Assembly (NCBI RefSeq): GCF_020520425.1
Contig: NC_079487.1
Coordinates: 56,024,719 to 56,088,718, forward strand
Direction: 5' to 3'
DNA: 64,000 bases
DNA from: Spinacia oleracea
Lineage: Eukaryota > Streptophyta > Magnoliopsida > Caryophyllales > Amaranthaceae
The notes beneath the pieces were generated by a model. That model ran no database searches, was not told the DNA's origin, and was given only the letters and a program-made list of their open reading frames with translations. Below are positions 54,969-64,000 of this stretch, in pieces. How positions within the stretch are numbered: position 1 is the first letter of the stretch; each line of letters starts with the position of its first letter. The translations under genes and the position numbers were made by a program.

Positions 54969-56931
54969 GCCCTGTTTGGCAAACAGCGGTTAGCGGTTAG
55001 CTGTAGTGGTTTGTATTAACTGGTTTGACTAGCGGTTTGTATTAGATTATTTGACTAGAGGTTTGCATCAGCTGGTTAAACAAAAGTGTTTGGCCAACAG
55101 CGGTTAGCTGTTAGCTGATCAATTACATAAAATAACCAAAATAAACATTGTTACATTTAATTTTGATGATATTTTTTATTCAATAATTAAATGTATTAGT
55201 CGAATTCATTATATAAGAGTACTTATCAAACGCAAAAGATATCAAATTCACAGTTACTTGAAATTATAATGTTTTAAAATATTAATAATAGAACAAATAG
55301 AAAAACTGTCTAAATGCTTTGTGATAATAAATTTAGTTTAAATTATCTATACTAATATATTAAAAAGCGTTGAGAAAAATGTCTATGTGGTACGTAGTAC
55401 TCTTCCCTTTGCGCCACATCATCCACTCACCAAATGATATGTCATATCATGGACAACCAAAAATCAATACATACAATGAGGTTCGAACTCCAGACCTCAA
55501 GTGTGGAGGATAACTCTCATTACCATCTTAACCAACAACCATTTGTGGTTTATCTCTTCACATTAATTTAAAAGTGAATGTTAACATGAAGTTTACAACA
55601 ACTAAACTTTTATGTGACTTTTTATTTTCTATTGGCTATTTTGGAAAAAAAAAAAATTAATTAAAGAATTAGGACAACCATGAATAACCATGATGTCATA
55701 AGTCTCATAATTAAGCATCAACTACAGAAATGCCTTGCATGGCTGCATGTATCTAATTTAGTGTTTGTTAATTTTGAATCTCTTATTTCCACTAGAAAAC
55801 AAATTATACAAATTGTAAGATGATGCAATTGAAAAATTATTTCTCATGATAAATGACTTAGTGTGTTTGTGTAGTTGACGAACTTGATGAATGCTTTCAC
55901 TTAATACTTTACATGTATCTTATCAAATATTTTACTCAAGAAAAATCTAAAATTTTAACTATTCAATGTAGCAATCGGGGCATCGCCCGAGCCACACACT
56001 AGTTATATTTAAAAATAATGCTCATCCTTATCCAATGTATTAAAGATTAATAAAAAAAATGCAAATGTTTATAATAAAAAAAACAAAAAAAAAGCAAAAA
56101 AATGTATACATCCTACCAATTAGTCCACCACCGTTCATTTCCCTTCACCTCTTTTTTCCATCTCTTTTCCATCTCTGCTTACAATCTCCATAACTACCTA
56201 AACCAAATCTCAAATACCACTATTCCTCTTCACCAAAAAAAAAAGTACCACTATTCCACCAATTACCAGTTTACCACCAGTCTACCTTCACCATTTTCAT
56301 GTCCAAAAAAACTCATGGAAATTAACAATTTTTCAATTTAAATTTCGATAATGAGATACGATCTTACATCACTTTCAAAACGTGTTCTTCTAATTTCTCT
56401 TCAATTCATTGGTGAGGTGAAGATACTAAGGCCAATCCAGATCTTGCGCAAGTTTTGGATCTCTCAATTAAGACATGCATGCTTGTTTCTAAACCAAAAT
56501 TATTTCGATCTAAAATGAAGAAGATGGAGACATTCCTTCATTTTTAGACAAGAAAACGGTTTGAATTTGTGATGACTAAAGAATAAGGTTAAAAAAATGT
56601 GTCCATATTTTTTTAAATAAGAAATGGATGGGATACTGAAGGAGATTGGATGCTAATGAAGGAAAATGATAACAGGACAACAATGGAGATGGGAGAGGAA
56701 CGTGCCAGTTTGGGGCAATTGGGTAATTTCACATCTCAAATGTGAATCTGCTAAATGGAAGCGCTGCTCTAACCAGCATTTTTCAAATTAGCGTTTTGGT
56801 GCGAAAACACTATTTTAATCCACTCACAACCAAACACTCAAATTAGCGGTTTGAGCCGGTCAAGCCTCTAATAGTGTCCAAACCGCTAAAAGCTCTCCAA
56901 ACCCCTCACAACCAAACAGGGCCTATGTTTT
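54969..56931. mobile_element. Non-autonomous DNA element with GCCCTGTTTGG ends, carrying a Helitron
   Basis: GCCCTGTTTGGCAAACAGCGG at the left and CCAAACAGGG at the right are inverted. CCTATG is present on both sides (54963-54968, 56932-56937). Sub-terminal AGCGGTTT/AAACCGCT blocks recur on both sides. The hAT or PIF class is undecided. No transposase seen. Confidence 0.7.
55346..56002 (+). mobile_element. Non-autonomous Helitron, 657 bp
   Basis: Begins TCTATACTAATATATTAAAA after an A and ends CACACACTAG before a T, so it sits between A and T as Helitrons do. A hairpin-capable CGGGGCATCGCCCG lies ~11 bp before the CTAG end. No target duplication, no helicase. Confidence 0.78.
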
Positions 56932-57251
56932 CAGCATTCTAATTACACATATTATTCTAACCTAAGGCAAGAGAGAACCCTAATTCTCTCTGTGCCTCCA
57001 TTAGAGTGTTCTTCCCAAAAAGCAAATATCTTGAGTGACTTCTAAGCCATCGATCTCAAGACGGATCTTAACGTGTCGGTGAACCAAGTAGAGGAACGAT
57101 ATCTGGATTTCTTGTTCGTGTTCGTGATATGTTGAATCTAAGGAAAACACGCTGCAAACATAAGTTTGCATGATCTGTACTTTATACATGATTCTTCGCT
57201 TTGGGGTTATTCCGCTATTGTTAATATGTATTTAACTATAAACCCCTACAG

Positions 57252-57545
57252 TGGTATCATGAACAACATGTATTTAAATTACTTTTTTTTTTGAGGTAAT
57301 GTATTTAAATTACTTATTGGCATGTTATTATGTTTGTGATTAATGTCGAATTTTTTCTGAATTTTTCGTGAATTTTTCGAATTTTTCTGGATTATTGGAT
57401 AGATCGTAGAAAATGTTCTGAATTCGTAAAATGTCGGAAATTTGATTTTTCTGACCCTAATCTGATTAAAAACGGTGTTTTAAGATCAATTCATGAGAAC
57501 AGAATCACAAAAACAGGCCCCGAAGTTCGTGTTTTTGGGCGTTTT
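57252..57545 (+). other. Copia C primer site and truncated internal start
   Basis: TGGTATCATGAAC at 57252 matches the tRNA-iMet primer site of copia elements (usual TGGTATCAGAGC) with few changes. The rest is AT-rich leader and is cut at 57545 by the chromodomain gypsy element. A 16-bp sequence flanks a T-run at 57268-57314 (see findings). Confidence 0.65.
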
Positions 57546-58733
57546 TGTAACACCCTGATAATTCCTTATATTTATAATTCCTTTTTCCAACTAATATAAA
57601 AGAATTAACAAGATATTACCGCCACCGTGATAACGGTTAAGGCTATTTACCAAAATTACACAGCGAAAATAACTAACTTTCAAAACATATTTAATAGTTA
57701 ATGGTCACTTGATAGGGCGTTTTTCTGTCGTTGAAAGATCAACACCACAATCAAACAAAATTAATAAACCACTAAACTAACCGGCTATATGAACTATAGC
57801 GGCAAGCATAGGGATCGTCCCAAAGAAACGGTGGTTATCGAGTTTAGATATTAAGCTAGTTTGAACAAGAGTTTGATTGAATTATAACTAGGAAACTAAA
57901 GCTAACGATTAAACGAAATTGAATCAATAAAGGGGAACGCTAGGGAGTCGGGGATAGCCTAGGGAAATCGGGGGAAAAGAACTAAGCACTTAAGTAATCA
58001 TGATCATGCAAGGACTTGGTGTATAGGCAAATAGCATCTAATGACGAACCCGCCACCTCTCAGATGGGGAACGCGAAGCATCTAATCTACGGAAGAGCTT
58101 TCGCCTAATCCTAGACTAAACAAGCTTGCATATAATAGGCACCACTATTCACTTACACAAGTTAGGCTCACAATGTCTTGCCAAACCTAACCTATGCAAT
58201 CCAATTAAATCTAATCAAATAGCATTTGCAACTACCACTCAATTAGGCATGGATATCCTATCATCAAATCATGTTTAATTACAACAATCAATCATCAATT
58301 CAATCTTCAATTTCCCCTAATTAAACCCCTAGATTCTCCCCTTTCCCTAACCTAAGACTACTCACTACACATGCTAGAAACTAGGAAGTTCATGGATGCT
58401 AAGCAAGCAAACATGAGATTAAAGAATTAGAAAGAAGGAATCAAAGAGTAGAGCATTCAATTGAACAATCAATGAAGGAATTAAAAAACAATTCAACTAA
58501 AACAAAGAAAGAGGAATTTCAAGAATTATGAACAATTAAAGAACAAAAGCATAATAGAAAGAATTAAGAAACTAAGAATTGAATTGAATTGCAAGAAATT
58601 AAAAGAAGAGTTTAAGGAATTACAACTTGATGCTTCAATGGAGGAGTTTCTCTCTCTAGAATTGCTGAAAATCTATTTTGGGATTCTAAAAATGTTAATC
58701 TAAAATTCTACCATAAAATAAAAAATGAAAAAT

Positions 58734-59182
58734 CTATTTATAAGTTTCCCCCAATAGAAGCCGAAATTCGAAAATATGCAGCCCGCGCAGCCATTCGGTC
58801 GCACATACCCTCTGTGCCACCGAACATAAGAGACCCATTCGAGCAAAATTCAAGCCTGTGCGAGCGAAGGCAGCGAAGAACAATTCCTTCGTCATGTGCG
58901 ACCGAACAAGAAATCCTGTTCGGTCGAATGGTGTTTTCTTGGCCTTTGTCTCATTTGAGCTTTGATTTGGTCGAACAGAAAAACCTGTGTGGGCGCACAA
59001 ACTCTTGTGCAGTCGAACCAAAACCTGTGTGGTCGTTTTCCAATTTTGAGGCATTCTGTCTCCAAAATCCATTTTGTGCGACCGAACAAAAAGGAACGTT
59101 CGGTCGCACAAAACTGTAGATTCCTTGATGTCCATCAGCTCTCCTCTGTTCGGGCGCACAAGTATCAACTCGATCGCACAAG
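58734..59182 (-). promoter_or_regulatory. Inverted CpG motif array and TATA box of the solo LTR
   Basis: More than ten TTCGGTCGCACA / TGTGCGACCGAA-like motifs, some mutated, in 390 bp. On the reverse strand they end ~50 bp before CTTATAAATAG (58744-58734). Confidence 0.6.
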
Positions 59183-59285
59183 CCCTGTTTTGGCTCAATT
59201 CTACTTATTTTCCATCACTTTTCATCATAATCACCTATAAAGCACAAGATGGAAAGAAACTTATAAAAATCACACAAATAGCTAT

Positions 59286-60780
59286 AATTTGCCATAATTC
59301 CCTCGAATTTTTCCATAATTCACCAAACGCCCATCAAGTTTCAATAATTCATAAAATACCCCTCACAATTCGTACAAATACCCAACATACCCTTACTAAT
59401 AACGGGCCGTTAGTCCGCCGTTAGCCAAGTTTCCAATTCACCCAAATGCCCCTATTCTAAAACTTATTTCACCAAATGCCCCTATTCTGAAACTTATTTC
59501 ACCAAATGCCCCAAACTTAAATATAGCTATTCTGATGTTCCGACGGCTAGCTTTTGTGTTTGAAAAGTGGTTGTTGGTCATGGTTGGCTATAAAAACCCC
59601 TTTGCTGAATGGTTCTTGTATTTTAGATGTTATTTTGCTTTACTTTGCTAATTTCATAAGATTTGTGTCATGAGTTTTCCTTCAAAATCATCATCCACAC
59701 CCAATGAGTCCTCATATATTAGGGTACCTAACAAATTTTGTTATTGTGGTAGTAATGGAGGTTGGAGTGGAGAATTGTTCCACAAGCTCTTTTGGATAGC
59801 TGCTAGTGCTTTTTGGGGTAGTTTTTTGCACATCTGTTTTAATCTTGCACATATTCATTGAGTAGAAAACAACATTAAATGTAGTTGGTGCATAGATGTT
59901 TTGTAAGTGAAGCTAAAAACAAAAATGCTTACCATTTTGGTATTTTGTGCAGATTATGCAACATCAATTATTTATAAAATGTGAATTTGTTTCTCATTAC
60001 TTGTGTTTACTTCATGATTACAAACAGTAAAATTATAATTTCCCCATATGTATTACAACTTTGACTACTTTTTGTTGTTGTTTTAGCTTCTTCTTCATTT
60101 GCTTCAATTCTTCTTGCATCTTACTGTTTCCCCTATTTTCAATACTTTCTCCTTCGTCTAAGCTCCCACCGCATTGTCCTTCGTGTTGTTGCCCCTTGTT
60201 TTCTTGCTCAACTACTCCCTTGCACCATCTCAGATTGTTTCAAGGATCACACTTGTAGTACAACCTTTGTGGATTGAGTGTTGTATCATAGCTTCGAATG
60301 ACAAATTTTCTACCACAATAACAAAATTTGGTAGGTACTCTAATATATGTGGACTCATTGGGTGTGGATGATGATTTTGAAAGAAAACTCATGACACAAA
60401 TCTTATGAAATTAGCAAAGCAAATCAAAATAACATCTAACTTACAAGAACCATTCAGCAAAGGGGATTTTATAGTGAACCGTGACCAACGGCTACCTTTC
60501 AAACACAAAAACTAGTCGCTGGAACATCAAAATAGCTATATTTATGTTTTGGGCATTTGGTGAAATAAGTTTCAGAATAGGGGCATTTGGTGAAATAAGT
60601 TTCAGAATAGGGAAATTTGGGTGAATTGGAAACTTGGCTAACGGCAGACTAACGGCCCGTTATTAGTAAGGGTATGTTGGGTATTTATACGAATTGTGAG
60701 GGGTATTTTATGAATTATTGAAACTTGATGGGCGTTTGGTGAATTATGACAAAACTCGGGGGCATTTCATGAAATTTCCG
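59286..60780. mobile_element. Foldback/Mutator-like element with ~490-bp inverted repeats
   Basis: 59300-59755 reappears inverted at 60300-60770 with few differences, for example ACCCTTACTAATAACGGGCC and the start of a reading frame ATGAGTTTTCCTTCAAAATC. Ends resemble GGAAATTTCATGAAATGCCC. Flanks AATAGCTAT and AAAAACTAT match at 7 of 9 positions, perhaps a decayed 9-bp duplication. Unique centre ~540 bp without a transposase. Boundaries approximate. Confidence 0.75.
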
Positions 60781-63584
60781 TAAAAACTATGAAAAAGCAT
60801 AACAAACTAACACGAAATCCTAAGCTAAGAGCGACATACATGTCGCTCATCATCACTTAACAAACTGGAACCATTACGGCCCAAAAACCAAAGCATTAAA
60901 TAGTTTAAAACCCAATAACTATAGTTCAAGTAATAATAGTAGTAGTCATGACTAGAAAATAAAAGTAGAGTTTATAAATACGGAAGAGTAAATAGTCTCT
61001 CAACACTATTCCCATGATAACTTCTCTCGCAAGTTATCTTTACGAACCTGCTTATTGAAAACTACTCCACAACAACGCAAATGCAATGATGGATCATCAT
61101 AGGGTCATTAAGGCGAAGGCCATGACCGAAAGACATGAAGCACGAAGTCAGCGATAGATGAGTAGGAACAAGGTAGAATGAAATCCTAGTTTAACATGCT
61201 TCACAACAATATAATAATCCACATGCAAAAGCCATCCAATAAACAACTAACCATGGAGACAGACTCGATACTTGACACGACTCTTAACTCACAGATTAAT
61301 AAGAATTAGCTTCGAACGGGTAAAATATAATAACAAAACCAATGAGGGAAACTGAGGGTGTTGGGAGCCAACCAAGCACCAAATAATTAAGGTCGGGCTT
61401 TCTACCGACAGTAGGACCATACCGACGGAATTCTTGCGCATTACAAGCGATAAAATCAAAAGAATGAAACAACGTCTTGTATCATCCAAGGAGTACGAGT
61501 TTTTTCGACGTGACTCCCCCCATTGTTCATACTCAAGGTATATACGTTCCAAGAGTTTTGAAGCTCATTCGGGTTACACTTGACGTTAATTAGTATGTTA
61601 TGTTTAAGGTGAGACTAAAAACTCCACATACACATAACATGCAAACAATTAACAAATAAACAATGACACTTCACTTTAATCCTGTAGGACTTGTGATCAA
61701 ACATAGGACTCAAGTGAATTTACTCCCTTTGTTCCTTCTCAAAACACCGTTGAGATAACCCGATATTGCCTGTTAACAAGCGGGGTGTGCCTATAGCACA
61801 AATAGTCCTTAGTTCAATTCACATAAATTTCCCAAATGTATTCTACACGGTGGTAGAATAAACGATGGACTGAGGAAATTTAAATAGGCTCAAGGTATTC
61901 TAGACACCCCGTACAATAGCATAATCATAATAACTTGCATGCGAAACACTCATACATGCATATCAATTCGAACAATATGCTTGACATAATTCAACGATTA
62001 TGAAAGTCCATAACATGATTGTTCACGTAGAAATCATAGATTCAATAATACTTCACAACATGCTTGTTCACAAATCAAACATTAATTCTCAACACTTTAA
62101 GTTCACATGATTCACAATCAATACACATCATATAATCCTCATGGAATAGGTGGTCACCCTAGTCATTTACGTACCTGAAATACCTGAGTACGGGGGCCAC
62201 TATGCGAATCACGACTCAAAGCTAGAAATCAACTCCTATAAACAAAATGGAGAAACTTAATTATTATCCATGTTTACTAAATTTCCATAAACTATTTAAG
62301 ATTCTAAAACCTTTTTTTTTAATTAGAAATTAATCGTATTCATTCAATTGATAGTCTCAAATAGTCAACACAAGTCCTAGTATAAAAACATTGACTGTTT
62401 GACCTTAAAATCATTAAAATCAACACTTTAAAGCTTTATAATAAGTTTGAAAATTTAAGTTGATTCCCATAAATTAAATCGTCATTAAATTATGTGAACC
62501 AATCACCTAAACAATTGGAATTAAAATCCTATCAATAGGTCATCAATAAAACCATGTTTTGATCATAAAAATTGACACACTAATTAATTACTAAATCTGA
62601 AAATAATAGTTTGTATAATTAAAATCAATCTCATCAATTCAAATACGAAAACATATAACACGGTGTTCATAACCGTTCCCACCAATTTAAATAATCCAAA
62701 ACAATAATAATAATAATTTTTTTTGTAAAACGGAATTCAGAAAAAGGTTAAAAGTATACGGAGTACGGAAATCGATCAACAACAACAACCCGCACAACAC
62801 GAATCGTGTTGCGTGTGGGCAGCGAGCACGAAGCAGCAGTAGTGTGCGAGGCACACGCGGGTAGCGACGAGCAAGCAGGTGAGCAGGGGCGAGCACTGGG
62901 CGCTGGGCGCGGGGCTCCGCTCGGCACAACACAACAGCAGCGCACTGCAGTGTGCACGTGTGTGCGAGGGTGAGCGGCAGCGAGAGGTGCGAGGGGTAGG
63001 CAGCAGCAACGCATGAGGTGTGAGGGTGTTGCGCGAGCAATGCACGAAGGAAGGCACGGGAGTGCGCGGCTGGGCAGCGAGCAAGGCACGAGGGTGTGCT
63101 TGCTTGCGGCCGAAGGTAAGGGGCGAGAGGAGAGAGAGAGTGCCGAAAGAGAGGAGAGAGAGAGAGTAATTTCTGAAATTTTGAGGGGATCAAGTGAAAG
63201 GAGGGATTATATTTATAGGTTCCTAATCCCTAGTGGTCTTAGGTTAGGGTTTTGCATTGGGCTTAGAACTTGGGTTATGTTAGAATTAAATACCTAAAAT
63301 CTTTTTTGGGTTCACCAACTGAATTGGTTTGGGCTCGGAATTTAATTTAAAAAGTTTTGAACTACGACCCAATAAATTCCCGACTTAAATAATAAAATAA
63401 TAAATTCGTTTAATTTATTTCGGAATCAAATAAAAAGAATAATTTTTTTATTTAATTAAAACCACATTTAAATGCATATTAAATGCAATTTAAATTCTGA
63501 AAATCGTAAAAATACTTTATAAATACATTAAAATATATTTATAAATTCAGAAAAATACGAGGTATTACAGTCTACCCTCCTTAA

Positions 63585-63851
63585 AAGAAGTTTCATCCCG
63601 AAACTTGGGCATAGAAATCGTAATTTGGAAATCAAAACTTGAGACTTTATTGAGACTTTAATGCGTTTTCTTGCAGAAAATTTTAGTTGGTGTACTCTTT
63701 AAGTAATTCAACATGACAGTATAGAGTTAAACTTCACTGAAAAGCACTAAATTAGGCATACAGTAAGGGGAAATAAGGTAAGTAAGGTAAAAAGCGCGAA
63801 ATTCTATCGCACTCTACCCCTTTTAAAGAAAACAAGTTACGACCCCGTAAC
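63585..63851 (-). other. Spacer between pol stop and polypurine tract
   Basis: No gene; 3' untranslated part of the chromodomain element. Confidence 0.6.
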
Positions 63852-64000
63852 TCAACTAACCGCGAGAAAAAGCTCGGGATATTTCTTTCTCATTTCTTCC
63901 TCGGCTTCCCAGGTAGCTTCCTCAGATTCTTGGTTAGACCATAACACTTTAACAATCTTAACATCCTTGGTCCATGTACTACACACTTTGCTATCAAGGA
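63852..64000 (-). CDS. Gypsy pol C-terminus with chromodomain (partial)
   Basis: The last 48 codons and the TGA of a polyprotein whose 5' part lies outside the window. VKIVKVLWSNQESEEATWEA and then MRKKYPELF are the end of a chromodomain as found at the integrase tail of plant Tekay/Del elements; this domain is thought to direct integration to heterochromatin. The frame is open as far as it can be seen. Confidence 0.85.
   Translation of the reverse strand, partial: LDSKVCSTWTKDVKIVKVLWSNQESEEATWEAEEEMRKKYPELFLAVS

Larger units (their letters stand above)
54323..57250 (+). repeat. 5' LTR of copia element C, with DNA-element insertion
   Basis: TGAAGGAAATATGTCCTTCA at 54323 to AACCCCTACA at 57250, followed by a tRNA-iMet type primer site. 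Without the inserted DNA element it is about 965 bp. Distinct from the A/B family although the first ten bases match. Confidence 0.8.
57710..60852 (-). repeat. Solo LTR of the element 1 family
   Basis: The reverse complement starts TGATGAGCGACATGTATGTC and ends ACGCCCTATCA, matching the LTR of element 1 (for example GCTTGCCGCTATAG and CCGAGAGGTGGCG-type blocks). TCACT flanks both sides (57705-57709 and 60853-60857). It contains the inverted CpG array (58793-59182) and TATA (58734-58744). Interrupted by an inverted-repeat element at 59286-60780. Confidence 0.88.
57546..63569 (-). repeat. 3' LTR of the chromodomain gypsy element, with nested solo LTR
   Basis: Ends TGTAATACC and GGTGTTACA are inverted. 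A TATA-like CCTATAAATATAA lies near 63207-63219 (reverse), followed downstream by a GA/CT tract (63120-63170) and a GC-rich, CA-rich block (62760-63110) that would be transcribed. The frames in that block have no domain. Confidence 0.8.
57546..64000 (-). mobile_element. Chromodomain Ty3/gypsy element (Tekay/Del type), 3' end
   Basis: Read on the reverse strand: the end of pol with a chromodomain (64000-63852), a spacer, a polypurine tract AAGGAGGGTAGAC (63582-63570), then the 3' LTR from 63569 (TGTAATACCTCG) to 57546 (GGTGTTACA). The rest lies beyond the window. The LTR is 2.9 kb once the solo LTR 57710-60852 and one copy of TCACT are removed. Confidence 0.85.

Noticed and set aside
59670..59861. 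63-codon ORF in the foldback element
   Set aside because: Its start lies in the inverted arm and is duplicated inversely at ~60390; no transposase or other domain.
62687..63297. Overlapping ORFs of 94-168 codons, Ala/Arg/Cys/Leu-rich
   Set aside because: They lie in the GC-rich low-complexity block of the chromodomain element's LTR, overlap in several frames and have no domain.

Overview
The window is nuclear DNA from a flowering plant, most likely a dicot. The evidence is plant-lineage retrotransposons (Ty1/copia, Athila-type and chromodomain Ty3/gypsy, a plant L1-type LINE), plant DNA transposons (Mutator-like, Stowaway, Helitron) and one intron-containing plant gene. AT-rich sequence dominates, with GC/CpG-rich blocks confined to LTRs and some DNA elements. 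The species cannot be fixed from the sequence; no bacterial, organellar or viral genome features are present.

Positions 1-34910 are one nest of retrotransposons. From outside in: an Athila-family LTR remnant (34402-34910) was broken by a copia element B (3' end at 32897-34401). B was entered by a pol-less Athila-type element, 'element 1' (5' LTR ending 1290; 3' LTR split into 5960-7427 and 32347-32896), which also holds a reverse solo copia LTR (3085-4488). Copia element A (7428-32341, target duplication AGGAT) sits in the 3' LTR of element 1. A young Athila element (12688-29783, target duplication GCTAA, LTRs about 98-99% identical by eye) sits in the RNase H region of copia A. An L1-type LINE (14703-19303, reverse strand, duplication TGGATT) sits in the Athila gag. 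The Athila pol, its third ORF and LINE ORF2 are open; copia A is riddled with stops.

Positions 36892-52024 hold the only host gene I can support: a reverse-strand, nine-exon gene for a 311-residue DCN1-like (defective in cullin neddylation) protein. Every exon joins in phase with GT-AG introns. Two introns exceed 4 kb and contain a 2.4-kb Mutator-like element with a perfect 9-bp duplication, two smaller Mutator-like or inverted-repeat elements, and Stowaway MITEs, one of them only about 20 bp from a splice donor.

Positions 52187-64000 return to transposons: a short MITE, a long ATT microsatellite, a decayed gene for a trihelix-like protein of the NAM-associated/PIF-Harbinger kind, and the 5' LTR of a third copia element, whose LTR was entered by a CCCTGTTTGG-ended DNA element that itself carries a Helitron. 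Last comes a reverse-strand chromodomain gypsy element running off the window; its 3' LTR holds a solo LTR of the element 1 family, itself entered by an element with roughly 490-bp inverted repeats.

The most interesting structure is not protein coding. (1) Stem-loops with an AGGA-type loop stand next to G-rich polypurine tracts, at the 3' LTR and again inside both Athila-type elements, with changes on both stem arms. (2) Arrays of about 14-bp CpG-rich palindromic or inverted motifs sit just upstream of the LTR TATA boxes in two different Athila-type families, one of which has a second large array inside the element. (3) Element 1, which lacks pol, keeps an intact 306-codon ORF of unknown function.
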